From NCBI GenBank assembly GCA_018401495.1, contig JAGYJX010000010.1:186001-250000 (forward strand): a stretch of DNA of 64,000 nucleotides, read 5' to 3'. Positions within the stretch are counted from its first letter, which is position 1; every line of letters starts with the position of its first letter. This stretch comes from Rhodospirillaceae bacterium (lineage in GTDB: Bacteria; Pseudomonadota; Alphaproteobacteria; Thalassobaculales; Thalassobaculaceae). Below are positions 8,789-18,619 of the stretch, piece by piece. A program made the translations under genes and the position numbers. The notes under the pieces were generated by a model. It was not told the DNA's origin, did not search any database, and saw nothing but the letters and a program-made list of their open reading frames with translations.

Positions 8789-10060
8789 TCAGCGAAGGCG
8801 CTGACGATCGGCGATCGCGGATACCGGCGCCAGCGCAATCCCCTTGCCCTCGAGCGTTCCGGCCCATCGCGCGATCCGGTCGAGGGTGACCGGCAGCGGC
8901 CGGGCGATGCCGACCGCGTAGCGCTGCTGGCGCGCGATGGATTCGAGCCCGGCCAGGGCCCGGTCGATCGCGTCGGCCGACGGCGAGGCGTCGACGAACG
9001 CGTTGTTGAAGGCGCGCGGCAGCTGGATCGACGACGCCAGTTCGGTGGCGATGCTGCGCGACGACCCGCGGCTGTCGACGAACAGCAGGCCGCGCTGCCG
9101 CAATTCATCGAGCACCGGCATCAGCGCGTCCTCGACGGTGGTGAATTGCGAGCCCATCCAGGTAACCACCCCGACATAACCGGGGGCCCGGCCGAGCACC
9201 CACTCCAGCCGGTTCAGGTTGTCGACCAGCGACAGCGAGGTCAGCAGGGTCGACGGCCCCGGGTCGTCCCGTGGAAAGTCGAGAGGTTCCATCGGCAGAT
9301 CGACCAGGGCTTCGTGGCCGGCCCGGCGGGCCCGCGCCATCTGGTTCTCCAGATCGCGCGAGTACGGCGAGAAGCTGACGCTGATCGCGCCGGGCAGGCC
9401 GGAGATGGCCCGGTCCGTCTCCTCCCGGCTGAGGCCGAGCCCGACCACCACGACCGCCACTCGGGGCCGGGAATCGTCGAGGTTGAAGGGCCGGCCGTAG
9501 GTCGACCAGGGCTGGCGTCCGTCGACGCCGATGATCGGCAGCTTGGCGTCGTCCTTGATCTGCAGGAGGGTGGGGTCGACCGCCGCCAGCTGGACGCCGT
9601 CGGCCGGCAGGGGCTCGCCGTCCAACGCGCCGTCGGATGAGCCTTTCACGTTCGTGGCGGTGGTGCTGTCGGCCGCGGGGGCATCGCCCTGCGGGTCCGT
9701 TCCCGCAGCCGGCTGGGGGCTGCCCTTGGTCAGCGTCCCCCCCGCCGAACTGTTCGGCTCCGGCGCTTCACCCTCCGCCAGGATCGGCACGGTGAGTTGC
9801 GGCCGCTGCAGGAGCCGTCTCGCTTCGGTGGTCTCGGCGTTCACCAGCAACCATCCGAGCATCGCCCCGGTGCCACCGATCACCAGCACCGCCAGGGCTA
9901 CGGTGGCGATCGCGGTGAGGATGGCGCCGATGCCGCGCCGCTTGGAGGGTGCGGATCCGGCCGCGCCCCGAGGTTCATCGGCGAGCGGATCGTCGACGTC
10001 GGGGACCGGCGCCTTCGCCCGCCGCTTGAATGAGGGAAGCCGTATCGAGGGCAGCTTCAC
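8789..10060 (-). CDS. Divergent polysaccharide deacetylase family protein
   Basis: A 423-residue protein with a short basic N-terminus, one membrane helix near residues 45-70 (ILTAIATVALAVLVIGG), a Pro/Ala/Ser/Thr-rich linker to about residue 165, and then the divergent polysaccharide deacetylase domain (YibQ-like). Typical segments are RVAVVVVGLGLS, LPMEPLDFPRDDPGP, YVGVVTWMGSQFTT and GLLFVDSRGSS. The catalytic metal motif of classical deacetylases is replaced, as in the whole family, so activity is uncertain. It probably acts in the periplasm on peptidoglycan or its stem peptides, which fits its partners ctpA and the envC-like gene just upstream. It ends 35 bases before rppH. Confidence 0.85.
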   Translation of the reverse strand: MKLPSIRLPSFKRRAKAPVPDVDDPLADEPRGAAGSAPSKRRGIGAILTAIATVALAVLVIGGTGAMLGWLLVNAETTEARRLLQRPQLTVPILAEGEAPEPNSSAGGTLTKGSPQPAAGTDPQGDAPAADSTTATNVKGSSDGALDGEPLPADGVQLAAVDPTLLQIKDDAKLPIIGVDGRQPWSTYGRPFNLDDSRPRVAVVVVGLGLSREETDRAISGLPGAISVSFSPYSRDLENQMARARRAGHEALVDLPMEPLDFPRDDPGPSTLLTSLSLVDNLNRLEWVLGRAPGYVGVVTWMGSQFTTVEDALMPVLDELRQRGLLFVDSRGSSRSIATELASSIQLPRAFNNAFVDASPSADAIDRALAGLESIARQQRYAVGIARPLPVTLDRIARWAGTLEGKGIALAPVSAIADRQRLR

Positions 10061-10076
10061 GGTCGGCGTCTGGGCC

Positions 10077-11448
10077 TCAGTTCACCACCCGCGCCTGGTA
10101 CAGGTGGATGCCTCGCAACAGGTCGATCGCCCGGGCGAGCTGGTAATCCTCCACCTCGGCCGGCTCGTTGGCGTCGGTTCCGACGGTCGAGTCCTGGGGC
10201 TTCGCGCCGGGCGCTTCCGGCGTCGGCGTGATCTGGATCGCGCCGTCGGGGTTGACCAGCGCACCGCGCAGATCCGACTCCCGGCGCCCGCGCTGCTGAT
10301 CGATTTTCTCGATCTTGGCGGGTTCGACGATGATGTCGGGGGTGATGCCCTTGGCCTGGATCGAACTGCCCGACGGCGTGTAGTAGCGCGCCGTGGTCAG
10401 CCGCATGGCGCCGTAGCCCTGAAGCGGGATGATGGTCTGCACCGAGCCCTTTCCGAAGGACTGGGTGCCGAGGATGATGGCGCGGCGGTGATCCTGCAGG
10501 GCGCCCGCCACGATCTCCGAGGCCGAGGCCGAGCCGCCGTTGATCAGCACCACCATCGGCGCGCCGCCGGTCACGTCGCCCGGCCTCGGCGTTGGCGCGG
10601 CTGGAGTTCTCGTCGTCGCGGCCGCGGGTCGAGACGATCTCGCCGCGTTCCAGGAACGCGTCGGAAACCGAGATCGCCTGATCGAGCAGGCCGCCCGGGT
10701 TGTTGCGCAGGTCGATGACGAAGCCGTGCAGCTTGTCGCCGAGCTCGCTCTTGATCGCGGCGACGGCGTCCTGCAGTCCGGCGGTCGACTGCTCGTTGAA
10801 GGTGGTGATGCGGACATAGCCGATGTCGCCGATGGTGCGGTGGCGCACCGAGCGGATGGTGATCACCGCGCGCTCGATCTTGACGTCGAACGCCTCGAGC
10901 TCGCCACGACGGATGGTGAGCGTGATGCCGGAACCGACCTTGCCGCGCATCTTCTCGACCGCCTCGGACAGGGTCAGGCCCAGCACCGCCTCGCCGTCCA
11001 GATGGCTGATCAGATCGTTCGGCTGCAGCCCGGCCTTGGCCGCCGGCGTGTCGTCGATCGGCGACACCACCTTGACCAGACCGTTCTCCATGGTGACCTC
11101 GATGCCGAGCCCGCCGAACTCGCCGCGCGTCTGCACCTGCATGTCGCGGTAGTTCTTGGCGTTCAGGAACGAGGAGTGCGGGTCGAGCGAGGCCAGCATG
11201 CCGTTGATGGCGGCCTCGAACAGCTTCTCCTCGCTGACGTCCTCGACATACTGCGCGCGCACGCGCTCGAACACCGCGCCGAACAGATTGAGCTGGCGAT
11301 AGGTCTCCGACGAATTGGTCTGCGCGCCGAGATGACCGGAGCCGGCCACGGCAAGGCCGCCGAGCAGGGCCACGGCGGTGGCGGCGGCACCGAGCCGCCG
11401 CACCAGCGGGCGGCCGAGGAGCGGGAGGCGGTTCTTTTGCGGGGTCAT
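10077..11448 (-). CDS. ctpA: Carboxy-terminal processing protease, S41 family (one frame break)
   Basis: Periplasmic serine protease (~455 residues) with an N-terminal signal/anchor, a PDZ domain ([20 protein letters not shown], then NDLISHLDG) and an S41 catalytic domain. The catalytic Ser lies in [14 protein letters not shown] and the Lys in [11 protein letters not shown]. Frame changes near base 10580, within GGCCGGGCGA: the upstream frame reads SSRANAEAG and the next frame continues [18 protein letters not shown]. CtpA enzymes trim C-termini of envelope proteins, notably peptidoglycan endopeptidases and their regulators. The start ATG 11448 overlaps the envC-like stop by four bases (ATGA), so the two are translationally coupled. 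Confidence 0.9.
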
Positions 11449-12864
11449 CCTTTAGCCTTTCCGGTCAGTCCCGAAATCCATGGTAGTGGGTCAATCGGGT
11501 CACCATTGTGGCGAAGCTCCACGTACAACTCGGGAGCGTCGCCGCCACCGCCGCCCCGCCGCGACGGCATCGCCCCCACCGGTTCGCCAGCGAGCACGCG
11601 TTGTCCAGCCTGCAGTCCGAGCCGGCCAAGTCCAGCGAGCAGGGTATGATATCCCTGGCCGTGTTCAATGATCAAAATGAGGCCGAATCCCTCGAAGGTT
11701 CCAGCGTAGATGACGCTGCCGTCGTAAGGCGCCACGACGGTGGTGCCGTCGCGGGCCGCGAACACGATGCCACGGTTGCGCAGGCCGTCCGGGTGGCGCT
11801 GCCCGAAGCGGTGTGTGACCGACCCCGCCACCGGGCGGAACAGCCGGCCCTTGGCGCTGGTGATCGGTGGTGCCGCGGGCAGCATGGCAAGCAGCGATGC
11901 CGAGGCTTCCGGGGTCGCGCCGTCGCCGGGGCGGTCGGGCCGCGCCGTCGGCAATGGTGCCGTGGCGTCGGTCGAATCCGTGGTCGCCGGGGCGGGCGCC
12001 TCGACCGTCGGCGCGGCCGTGTCGGGGATGGCCGGGGCCGGGTTGTCCGCAGGCGGCTCCACCGGCCGCACCAGGGCTGCGAGACGCCGCTGCTCGTCGC
12101 GTTCGCGTGCCCGTTCGATCTCGAGCCCGGACAGCAACTCGCGCAGCGAGCGGGCTGAATCGGCGAGGGTTCGCAGGCGCTCGGCGGCACCGGCGGCCCG
12201 GCTTTCGGTGGCCGACAGCAGCGCTGCCTTCTCGGCGGCGAGCGCTCCCAGCCGGCCGCGCTCCACATCGAGGCGGGCGGTTGCCGTGTCCAGGCGCGCG
12301 CGCTGGTCGCGGATCTCGGCCTCGACCTGCGCCAGCGCCGCCAGTTCGGCCTTGAGCAGCTCCGCCTCGGCGTTGACCTGCGGGATCGCGGCCTCCAGCA
12401 GAATGCCGGTCCGCACCGCCTGCAGCGGCGGTCGGCCCATCAGCAGCAGGGTCTCCGGAGGGCGCCGGGCCAACCTCTGGAGAGCGCCGACCAGCCGGCC
12501 GAGCTCCATCTCGCGACCGGCCAGCGCCGCGCGCTTCTCGCCGGCCGCGCCACGGAGCGCCGACAGCGAGGCTTCGACCTCGGCCACCGTCTCCTCGGTT
12601 CGCTGCTTGACGCGACGCGGTCTCGGCCATCTCGGCGCGCAGACGATCGATTTCCCGGCCGAGGTCGCGCGCCAGACGGTCCAGCTGCGCCTTGGTCGAG
12701 CGGCCGCCGGCGAGGTCCGCCTCGATCCGCTTCAGCTCCTGGGCCGGATCGATGCCGGTCTGGGCGCCGAGCGGACGGCCGACGAGCGCCACCGCCGCCC
12801 CGATCGCCAGGGCAAGCGCCAGCGCCGCGACGCCGGCGGCGCTATTGCGCGGCGTGATCGTCAC
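11445..12864 (-). CDS. EnvC-like murein hydrolase activator with degenerate LytM domain (one frame break)
   Basis: Signal peptide, a long Ala/Leu/Glu-rich coiled coil to about residue 240, a Pro/Thr/Asp-rich linker and a C-terminal M23/LytM domain. The zinc ligands are not conserved: where active enzymes have H-x3-D it reads RNRGIVFAA, and the H-x-H region is YHTLLAGL. This matches EnvC/NlpD-type activators, which stimulate amidases instead of cutting peptidoglycan. GTG 12864 overlaps the gpmI end by 23 bases. The frame changes near 12615: the N-terminal half ends AEMAETASR and the rest resumes [12 protein letters not shown]. Likely role: septal peptidoglycan splitting together with ctpA and the deacetylase. 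Confidence 0.85.
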
Positions 12865-14425
12865 GTGCCGCCGCGTCGGCGGTCACCAGCATCGGCGTGC
12901 CGGTCATCGCCTTCGGCGGGGTGATGCCCATCAGCGTCAGCAGGGTCGGCGCCACGTCGGCCAGCCGACAGGTCCGCAGCCCGATGACGTCAGCCGGCGC
13001 TCCGACCAGCACGGTCGGCACCAGGTTGGTGGTGTGCGCGGTGTGCGGCCCGCCGGTCACCGGGTCGACCATCATCTCGCAGTTGCCGTGGTCGGCGGTC
13101 AGGAACATCGCGCCGCCCGCCGCCTCGATGGCGTCGGCCACCCGGCCGACGCAGGCGTCGACGGTCTCGACCGCCTGGATCGCCGCCGCCAGGCTGCCGG
13201 TGTGGCCGACCATGTCGGGGTTGGCGAAATTGGCGACGATCAGGTCGTAGGCGCCGGACCGGATCGCCTCCACCAGCCGGTCGCAGACCTCCGGCGCCGA
13301 CATCTCCGGCTGCAGGTCGTAGGTCCGGACCTTGCGGCGACGGCACCATGATCCTGTCCTCGCCGGCGAACACCGCCTCGCGGCCGCCGTTCAGGAAGAA
13401 GGTGACGTGCGGGTACTTCTCGGTCTCGGCGATGCGCAGCTGGGTCCGGCCGGCCTTGGCAACCACCTCGCCGAGGGTGTCGGCGAGGTCCTGCGGCGGA
13501 AAGATCGTCGTCATGCGCGCCGCCAGCGCGCTCGAGTACTCGACCATCCCGGCGGCGATCGCCAGCGCCGGCACGCGCGGCCGGGCGAAGCCGTCGAAGT
13601 CCGGATCGAGCAGGGCGGCCAGGATCTCGCGCGCCCGGTCGGCTCCGGAAGTTCGCCATCACGATGCCGTCGCCGTCGCGGATCGGCGCGCCGTCGCCGA
13701 TCACCGTCGGGCTCAGGAACTCGTCGGTCTCGCCGCGGGCGTAGGCGGCCTCGACCGCCGCCACGGCATCGTCGGCGCGGTGCCCGGCCTCGGCGAGGGT
13801 CACCGCCCGCCAGGCCGCCTCAACCCGCTCCCAGCGGTTGTCGCGGTCCATTGCGAAGAACCGGCCGGTGACGGTGGCGACCCGGGCGGCGCCGTCGAGG
13901 TCCTGAACGAACGCCGCCAGCTGGCGTCCGGCGCTCTGCGGCGGGCAGTCGCGGCCGTCGGTGAAGGCGTGCACGACCACCGGCACGCCGCGCGCCGCGA
14001 TGGTTCGGGCGAGCGCGGCGACGTGGCGTTGGTGGCTGTGCACTCCGCCGGTCGACACCAGCCCCATCAGGTGGCAGGTGCCGCCGCTGGCCGTCAGCGC
14101 CGCGGCGATGCGGTCGATCGCCGGCCGGCGCTCGAGCTCGCCCTCGGCGATCGCCTTGTCGATGCGCGGCAGGTCCTGGAACACCACGCGGCCGGCACCG
14201 AGGTTCATGTGGCCGACTTCGGAGTTGCCCATCTGGCCCTTCGGCAGGCCGACATGCTCTTCGGAGGCGTTCATCAGCCCGCTCGGCCAACGCGCGCGCA
14301 GGCGGTCGAACACCGGTGTGTCGGCGAGCGCGACCGCGTTGTTCTCGGTGGCGTCGCGTTGGCCCCAGCCGTCCATGATGCAGAGCAGCGACCGGGCGGG
14401 GTATCGGTCGGATCGAGGTCGTCAT
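12842..14425 (-). CDS. gpmI: 2,3-bisphosphoglycerate-independent phosphoglycerate mutase (three frame breaks)
   Basis: Manganese-dependent glycolytic/gluconeogenic enzyme interconverting 3- and 2-phosphoglycerate, normally ~510 residues. All parts are present but spread over three frames. The N-terminus MTTSIRP joins [11 protein letters not shown] after a shift near 14400. The active-site Ser segment [17 protein letters not shown] is intact. [13 protein letters not shown] requires a shift near 13645, and [20 protein letters not shown] requires removing a C near 13338. The metal-binding C-terminal motif [12 protein letters not shown] is intact. Loss of this enzyme would be costly, and each join restores family sequence exactly, so I read the breaks as sequence errors. 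ATG 14425 heads the operon. Confidence 0.9.
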
Positions 14426-14488
14426 GGTCGGGTTTATACAGGAGAGCGGCGGGAGCGTCATCGCCCTGCACCGTCCCGGCGCGCACGG

Positions 14489-15280
14489 TCACAGGATGCG
14501 GGCGCGCAGCCGGGCGCCGACCTGCTCGACCACCACGACGAGCGCGAACACCGCCAGGATGATGGTCGCCGCAAGGTCGTAGGAGAACAGGTCCATGGCC
14601 ACCTTGAGCTCGATCCCGACCCCGCCGGCGCCGACCAGACCGAGCACCACCGACGATCGCGTGGCCTTCTCGAGGGCGAACAGCGCCGTGGCGATGAACG
14701 ACGGCATCGCCTGCGGCACCACCGCCGAAAACACCACCCCGGTCCGGCTGGCGCCGAGCGCGGTGAGCGCCTCGCGCGGTCCCGGGTCGGTCTCCTCCAT
14801 GGCCTCGGCGAAGAACCGGCCGCAGAACCCGACGCAGTCGACCGCGATCGCCAGCGTGCCGGCGACCGGTCCGAGGCCGACGGCGATGACGAACAGCAGC
14901 GCCCAGACCAGGTCCGGCACCGTCCGGCAGAACGAGATCACCGCCCGCGCCGCGTGATAGGCGAGCGGGTGGGGCGACAGCGTGCGGGTCGCGAGGATCG
15001 CCATCGGCAGGCTGAGCGCCACCCCGATGGTGGTGCCGACCAGCGCCATCTGGAAGGTCTCCAGAAGCGCGCTGCCGATCTGCGGAAGCCGGGTGAGGTC
15101 CGGCGGCATCATCTGCCCGAGGATGCGCCCGATGCTCGGGATGCCTTCCATCAGCCTGGCCGGCGAGATCCCGACCGCCGAGAACGCGTGAACCACGACA
15201 GCCAGCGCGATCGCGCCGGCGAGGAAGGTGACCACCGACGGTCTCTCGAAGCGGTCCGGGCTCTGGAGCGGGGTGGCCAT
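14489..15280 (-). CDS. phnE: Phosphonate-type ABC transporter permease
   Basis: A 263-residue integral membrane protein with about six hydrophobic helices and the EAA-type loop EALTALGASRTGVVFSAVVPQAMPSF (quoted in part: EALTALGASRTG), which contacts the ATPase. The PhnE hallmark VGAGGVGIEL follows near the C-terminus. It is the third gene of a phnD-phnC-phnE operon, starting 4 bases after the phnC stop. Such transporters import phosphonates, phosphite or related oxyanions; the substrate cannot be read from sequence, and no C-P lyase or phosphonatase gene lies in the window. Intact. Confidence 0.88.
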   Translation of the reverse strand: MATPLQSPDRFERPSVVTFLAGAIALAVVVHAFSAVGISPARLMEGIPSIGRILGQMMPPDLTRLPQIGSALLETFQMALVGTTIGVALSLPMAILATRTLSPHPLAYHAARAVISFCRTVPDLVWALLFVIAVGLGPVAGTLAIAVDCVGFCGRFFAEAMEETDPGPREALTALGASRTGVVFSAVVPQAMPSFIATALFALEKATRSSVVLGLVGAGGVGIELKVAMDLFSYDLAATIILAVFALVVVVEQVGARLRARIL

Positions 15281-15284
15281 GGCG

Positions 15285-16089
15285 TCAGCCGTAGACGAAG
15301 GCGAGGTCGCGCGCCGCCAGCGCGGACGACGGCGCGTCGAGCACGACGCGGCCGTCCTTCAACGCCACCACCCGGTCGGCGTAGGCCAGCGCGTGCTCGA
15401 GGTTGTGCGAGGTGAAGACGAGGGTGAGACCCTCCTCGCGGATCAGCTGGACGAACAGGTCCATGACCTCCTCGCCGGCCGACGGATCCAGGCTCGCCAC
15501 CGGCTCGTCCGCCATCACAAGCTCCGGCCGCTGCATCAGGGCGCGGGCGATGGCCACCCGCTGCGACTGCCCGCCGGACAACCGGTCGGCGCGCTGCAGG
15601 GCGAGGTCGGCGAGCCCGACCCGGCCCAGGCAGCGCATCGCCTCGCTCCGCGCGGCCGGCGGCGCCAGCGATTGCAGCCAGTACATCGGACCGTCGTGGC
15701 GGGCCTGACCGCCGTGCAGGACGTTGGTCAGGGCCGACGACCGACCGACCAGGTTGTGGCGCTGGAACACGAAGCCGACGCGCGCCCGCAGGCGCCTGCA
15801 GCCCGGATCGCCGGAGCGAGGTCACCGGTTCCCCGAGCAGCCCGACCTGCCCGAGGTCGGGCTCGATCAGCCGCAGGCAGCACCGCAGCAGCGTGGACTT
15901 GCCGGCGCCGTTGGCGCCGATCAGGGCCAGCGACTGGCCGCGCGGCACCGCCAGGTCCACGCCGCGCAACACCGGGCGCGCGCCGAACGCCTTGGCCAAG
16001 CCCTGGATAGTCAGGTCGTGAAGCGCCGCGCCCGCCGCCGGATCCCCGGCGGCGGGCGGTGCGGCCTCGAGAGGCAGCGCGGTCGCCAT
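15285..16089 (-). CDS. phnC: Phosphonate-type ABC transporter ATP-binding protein (one frame break)
   Basis: ATPase subunit of ~267 residues. Walker A is GANGAGKST, the signature is LSGGQSQRVAIARAL and Walker B runs into MADEPVASLD; the PhnC-specific phrase FQRHNLVGRSSALTNVLHG is present. The first third (from ATG 16089) and the rest are in different frames, with the change near 15800, a GC-rich stretch. The gene starts on the last base of the phnD stop (TGATG), so translation is coupled. Downstream phnE completes the transporter. Confidence 0.88.
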
Positions 16090-16976
16090 CAGTTGCCGAC
16101 GAAATTGTCGAACGCGGTCACGCCGATGGTCCGGTACATCGACCGGACGTACTCGTAGTCCTTGTCCGACACGTTCGGCAGGAACACGCCGCCGGAGTAC
16201 TTCTTGACGTCTTCGGCACCTTCCAGGAGTGACGCCATCAGCTGCTTGCCCTGCTCGGTGAAGGCGGCGCGCATCTTCGTCACCACCGCCTCGGGGACGT
16301 GAGCGCCGGCGACCAGGATGTCGTCCGGCAGGTCGCGGCCGCGGGCGATGACCCGGAAGCCGTGGTCGGGGAACGTCTTCCGGATCCGCTGAAGGTGGGT
16401 GAAGTTCATGCCGACGGCGGCGATGTCGCCGCGGATCATGCCCTCGATGGCGACGTTCCGGCTGATGTTCATCGACTGGTAGTCGCGGCCCGGAAGCAGG
16501 CCGAGATCGGCCAGCGCCTGGGCCGGTCCGAGGTGGGTCGAGGTCGACCCGACGTCGCCGAACGCGACCTTCTTGCCCTTCAGGTCGGCGGCGACCTGGT
16601 AGGGACTGTCGGCCATCACCACGACCTGCGCGAAATAGTCGGGTCGCTGCCAGCCGATGACCGGAGTGGCCTTGGACTTGGAGCGGAACACCACGTACTC
16701 GGCCGGGCCGGTGAGCACGAAGTCGACCTGCTTGGAGTTCATCGCCTCGACCGCGGCGGTGCGGCTGCTGACCGGGAAGAACTGGATCTCGTAGCCGGTC
16801 GTGGCGGCGAGGGCGTCGCGGAACGGCGCGAATTCGCGCTGCAGGTTCTCCGCTCCGGCAATGTCGGTGACCGCGAACCGGATGGTTTCGGCGGCAACCT
16901 GGGTGGCGGCGACCGTGGTCGCGGCAAGGCCGATGGCGGCCGCCAGCGCGCCGCCGAGAATGCGGGACATCATCAT
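16089..16976 (-). CDS. phnD: Phosphate/phosphite/phosphonate ABC transporter substrate-binding protein
   Basis: Periplasmic binding protein of 295 residues. The signal peptide ends near VAA-ETIRFAVTD, followed by a PhnD-type body: FFPVSSRTAAVEAMNSKQVDFVL (Thr/Ser-rich ligand loop), GPAEYVV, KKVAFGDVGSTSTHLGP and AAVGMNFTHLQRI. Three consecutive Met codons begin the gene; the first (16976) has AGGGAGAG at good spacing. It is the first gene of the phnDCE operon. It might bind phosphonate, phosphite, phosphate esters or a non-phosphorus oxyanion; the sequence alone does not decide. The 270-base gap to the divergent haemoglobin gene must hold both promoters. Confidence 0.88.
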   Translation of the reverse strand: MMMSRILGGALAAAIGLAATTVAATQVAAETIRFAVTDIAGAENLQREFAPFRDALAATTGYEIQFFPVSSRTAAVEAMNSKQVDFVLTGPAEYVVFRSKSKATPVIGWQRPDYFAQVVVMADSPYQVAADLKGKKVAFGDVGSTSTHLGPAQALADLGLLPGRDYQSMNISRNVAIEGMIRGDIAAVGMNFTHLQRIRKTFPDHGFRVIARGRDLPDDILVAGAHVPEAVVTKMRAAFTEQGKQLMASLLEGAEDVKKYSGGVFLPNVSDKDYEYVRSMYRTIGVTAFDNFVGN

Positions 16977-17249
16977 CGCGCGTCTCTCCCTGGGAATCCG
17001 GCGGCGGCCGTGCCCGCGCCGGCACCCCAGAGTGCCCCGCGGACGATGACGCCCCGGTGACAGGGCGATGAACCTTTCGACGCAGGCCGGCGACGCCCGG
17101 GGGCCGGCGCGTCATCGCACGGCAATGAAAGCGTCACGACCTCCCGGCAGCCGAAACAACTGAAACCGGACCGGACGACCGGCTGATACCTGGGCGCGCT
17201 AGATCGGGGCGCGGCCCGACGGGGGCCTCGACGGGAGGGAGGTAACTCG

Positions 17250-17615
17250 ATGTCACTGTACGAAGCCATCGGCGGCGCCGACGCGATCGACGCGGCGGTC
17301 GACCGGTTCTACGACAAGGTCCTGGGCGACCCGCTTCTGGCGCCGATGTTCCGGTCGATGGACATGGCCGCCCAGCGCCGCAAGCAGAAGCTGTTCTTCG
17401 CCACCGTGTTCAAGGGCGAGGCCGCCGGCGCCGACGCGTACATGCGCAGCGCCCACAAGCGGCTGGTCGCCGAGGGCCGGATCGGCGACGCGCATTTCAA
17501 CGCGGTCGCCCTGCACCTCGAGGCGACGCTGGAGGACCTGAAGGTCCCGGCCGAGCTGATCGGCCAGATCATGAGGGCGGCCGCCGGTCTCCGGAACGCG
17601 GTTCTGGGGCGCTGA
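17250..17615 (+). CDS. glbN: Group 1 truncated haemoglobin
   Basis: A 121-residue 2-on-2 globin of the TrHbI (GlbN) type. Visible landmarks are the N-terminal SLYEAIGG, the B-helix FYDKVLGDPLLAPMF with the distal-pocket aromatic pair F20/Y21, and proximal His69 in the F-helix segment AHKRLV. These proteins bind O2 or NO and often detoxify NO or deliver oxygen. ATG 17250 follows a strong GGGAGGGAGG. It is a single gene, divergent from phnD and convergent with the UPF0280 gene. No regulator is adjacent. Confidence 0.9.
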   Translation: MSLYEAIGGADAIDAAVDRFYDKVLGDPLLAPMFRSMDMAAQRRKQKLFFATVFKGEAAGADAYMRSAHKRLVAEGRIGDAHFNAVALHLEATLEDLKVPAELIGQIMRAAAGLRNAVLGR

Positions 17616-17741
17616 TCGCCAGGCTGGTCCGGCCCACCACCCGCCACGCGCCGCGCAGGCCGAGTGCGGCGGCGTGGATCAGCCCGCGCGCCCGCATCCG
17701 CTCCGCCTCGGCGGCGCCGGCGGCGAGCGCCGCTGGCGACC

Positions 17742-18468
17742 TCAGCCGTCGTCGAGCGGGCCGACGTCCAGCACCACCAGGCGCTCGCCGAGGTCGCTGT
17801 CCGGGTCCTCGGCGCTCGCCGGGCCGCGCCGCACCGCCGGGTGGCCGGGCAGGTCGACGGCGTTGGCGACCAGGGTGGCGGCGGCGTCGGCGGCGGCCGC
17901 CGAGGCGGCCAGGACCGTCACCGCGTCGGCGATGCCGAGCGACAGCGAGCGGCCGCCGCGGCCGCTGGTGGCGGCGCCGCGCGCCGGATCGTCGGAAACC
18001 GGATGCGTGGCGACTCCGGCCATGCGCCGGGGCGGCGAGCGTCGGGCACCAGGCCGAGCTCGAAGCTCGTGCCGGCGGTGAGGTGGAAGGCGACGTCGCC
18101 GCCGTCGTTCACCCACGCCTTGGCGAGACCGGGCGCGGCCGCGACCATGGCCGCCAGCACGTGGTCGGCGACCGCGCCGGCGACCGCCGCCATCGGCGTG
18201 ACGAACACGCCGCGGTGCGGGTGGACGGCGGCGACCATGCGGCGGGCGACCGGGCCCGGCGACCGCGGCGGGAGTCTCGCCGGCGGCCGCGCGCAGCGCC
18301 GGCAGTTCGGCCACCAGCCCGGCCAGCAGGCCGTCGAACGCGCGGATCGCGGCAGCGTCGGCGCCGCCGCACCGCGTCGGGCGGGCCGTCGGCGCGGATT
18401 ACCAGGTCGATCGGGCCTTCCTGCAGGTGCAGGCGGCCGTCGGAGAGGATCGCGGCGAGGCCGCTCAC
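17742..18468 (-). CDS. UPF0280 family protein (two frame breaks)
   Basis: UPF0280 proteins (~240-280 residues) share the ApbE-like fold associated with flavin transfer but have no proven function. Here the family sequence is readable across three frames: LSDGRLHLQEGPIDLVIRA from GTG 18468; GPVARRMVAAVHPHRGVF, VTPMAAVAGAVADHVLAAM and AKAWVNDGGDVAFHL in the middle; and SLGIADAVTVLAASAAAADA with a C-terminus ending GERLVVLDVGPLDDG. Shifts lie near 18370 and 18030. It is the last gene of the molybdenum hydroxylase operon but is separated from it by the composite palindrome at 18480-18604. A role in cofactor or substrate handling for that pathway is inference only. Confidence 0.75.
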
Positions 18469-18479
18469 GGGCGGCGGCC

Positions 18480-18604
18480 GGCCCTTCGTGGCGCTTCACT
18501 GCGTGAAGCGCACCTCAGGGCGACAGAATAGGGGGAGGTGTGGGGCCGACCTCTCCTTGTCTGTCGCCCTGAGGTGCCCCGCGCTAGCGGGGCCGCGAAG
18601 GGCC
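18480..18604 (-). repeat. Composite palindromic intergenic element with two side hairpins
   Basis: The whole gap between the hydroxynicotinate-reductase-like gene and UPF0280 folds on itself. Outer arms GGCCCTTCGTGGC (18480-18492) and GCCGCGAAGGGCC (18592-18604) pair with one mismatch. Inner arms CACCTCAGGGCGACAG (18511-18526) and CTGTCGCCCTGAGGTG (18561-18576) pair perfectly. Between outer and inner arms sit two perfect hairpins: CGCTTCAC/GTGAAGCG (18492-18510) and GCCCCGC/GCGGGGC (18576-18593). The order and the words resemble mobile REP-like intergenic elements known in alphaproteobacteria. In RNA it would form a multi-branched structure that could block or stabilise the 3' end of the upstream message. 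Confidence 0.8.
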
Positions 18605-18619
18605 TGCTGACGGTTAGCC

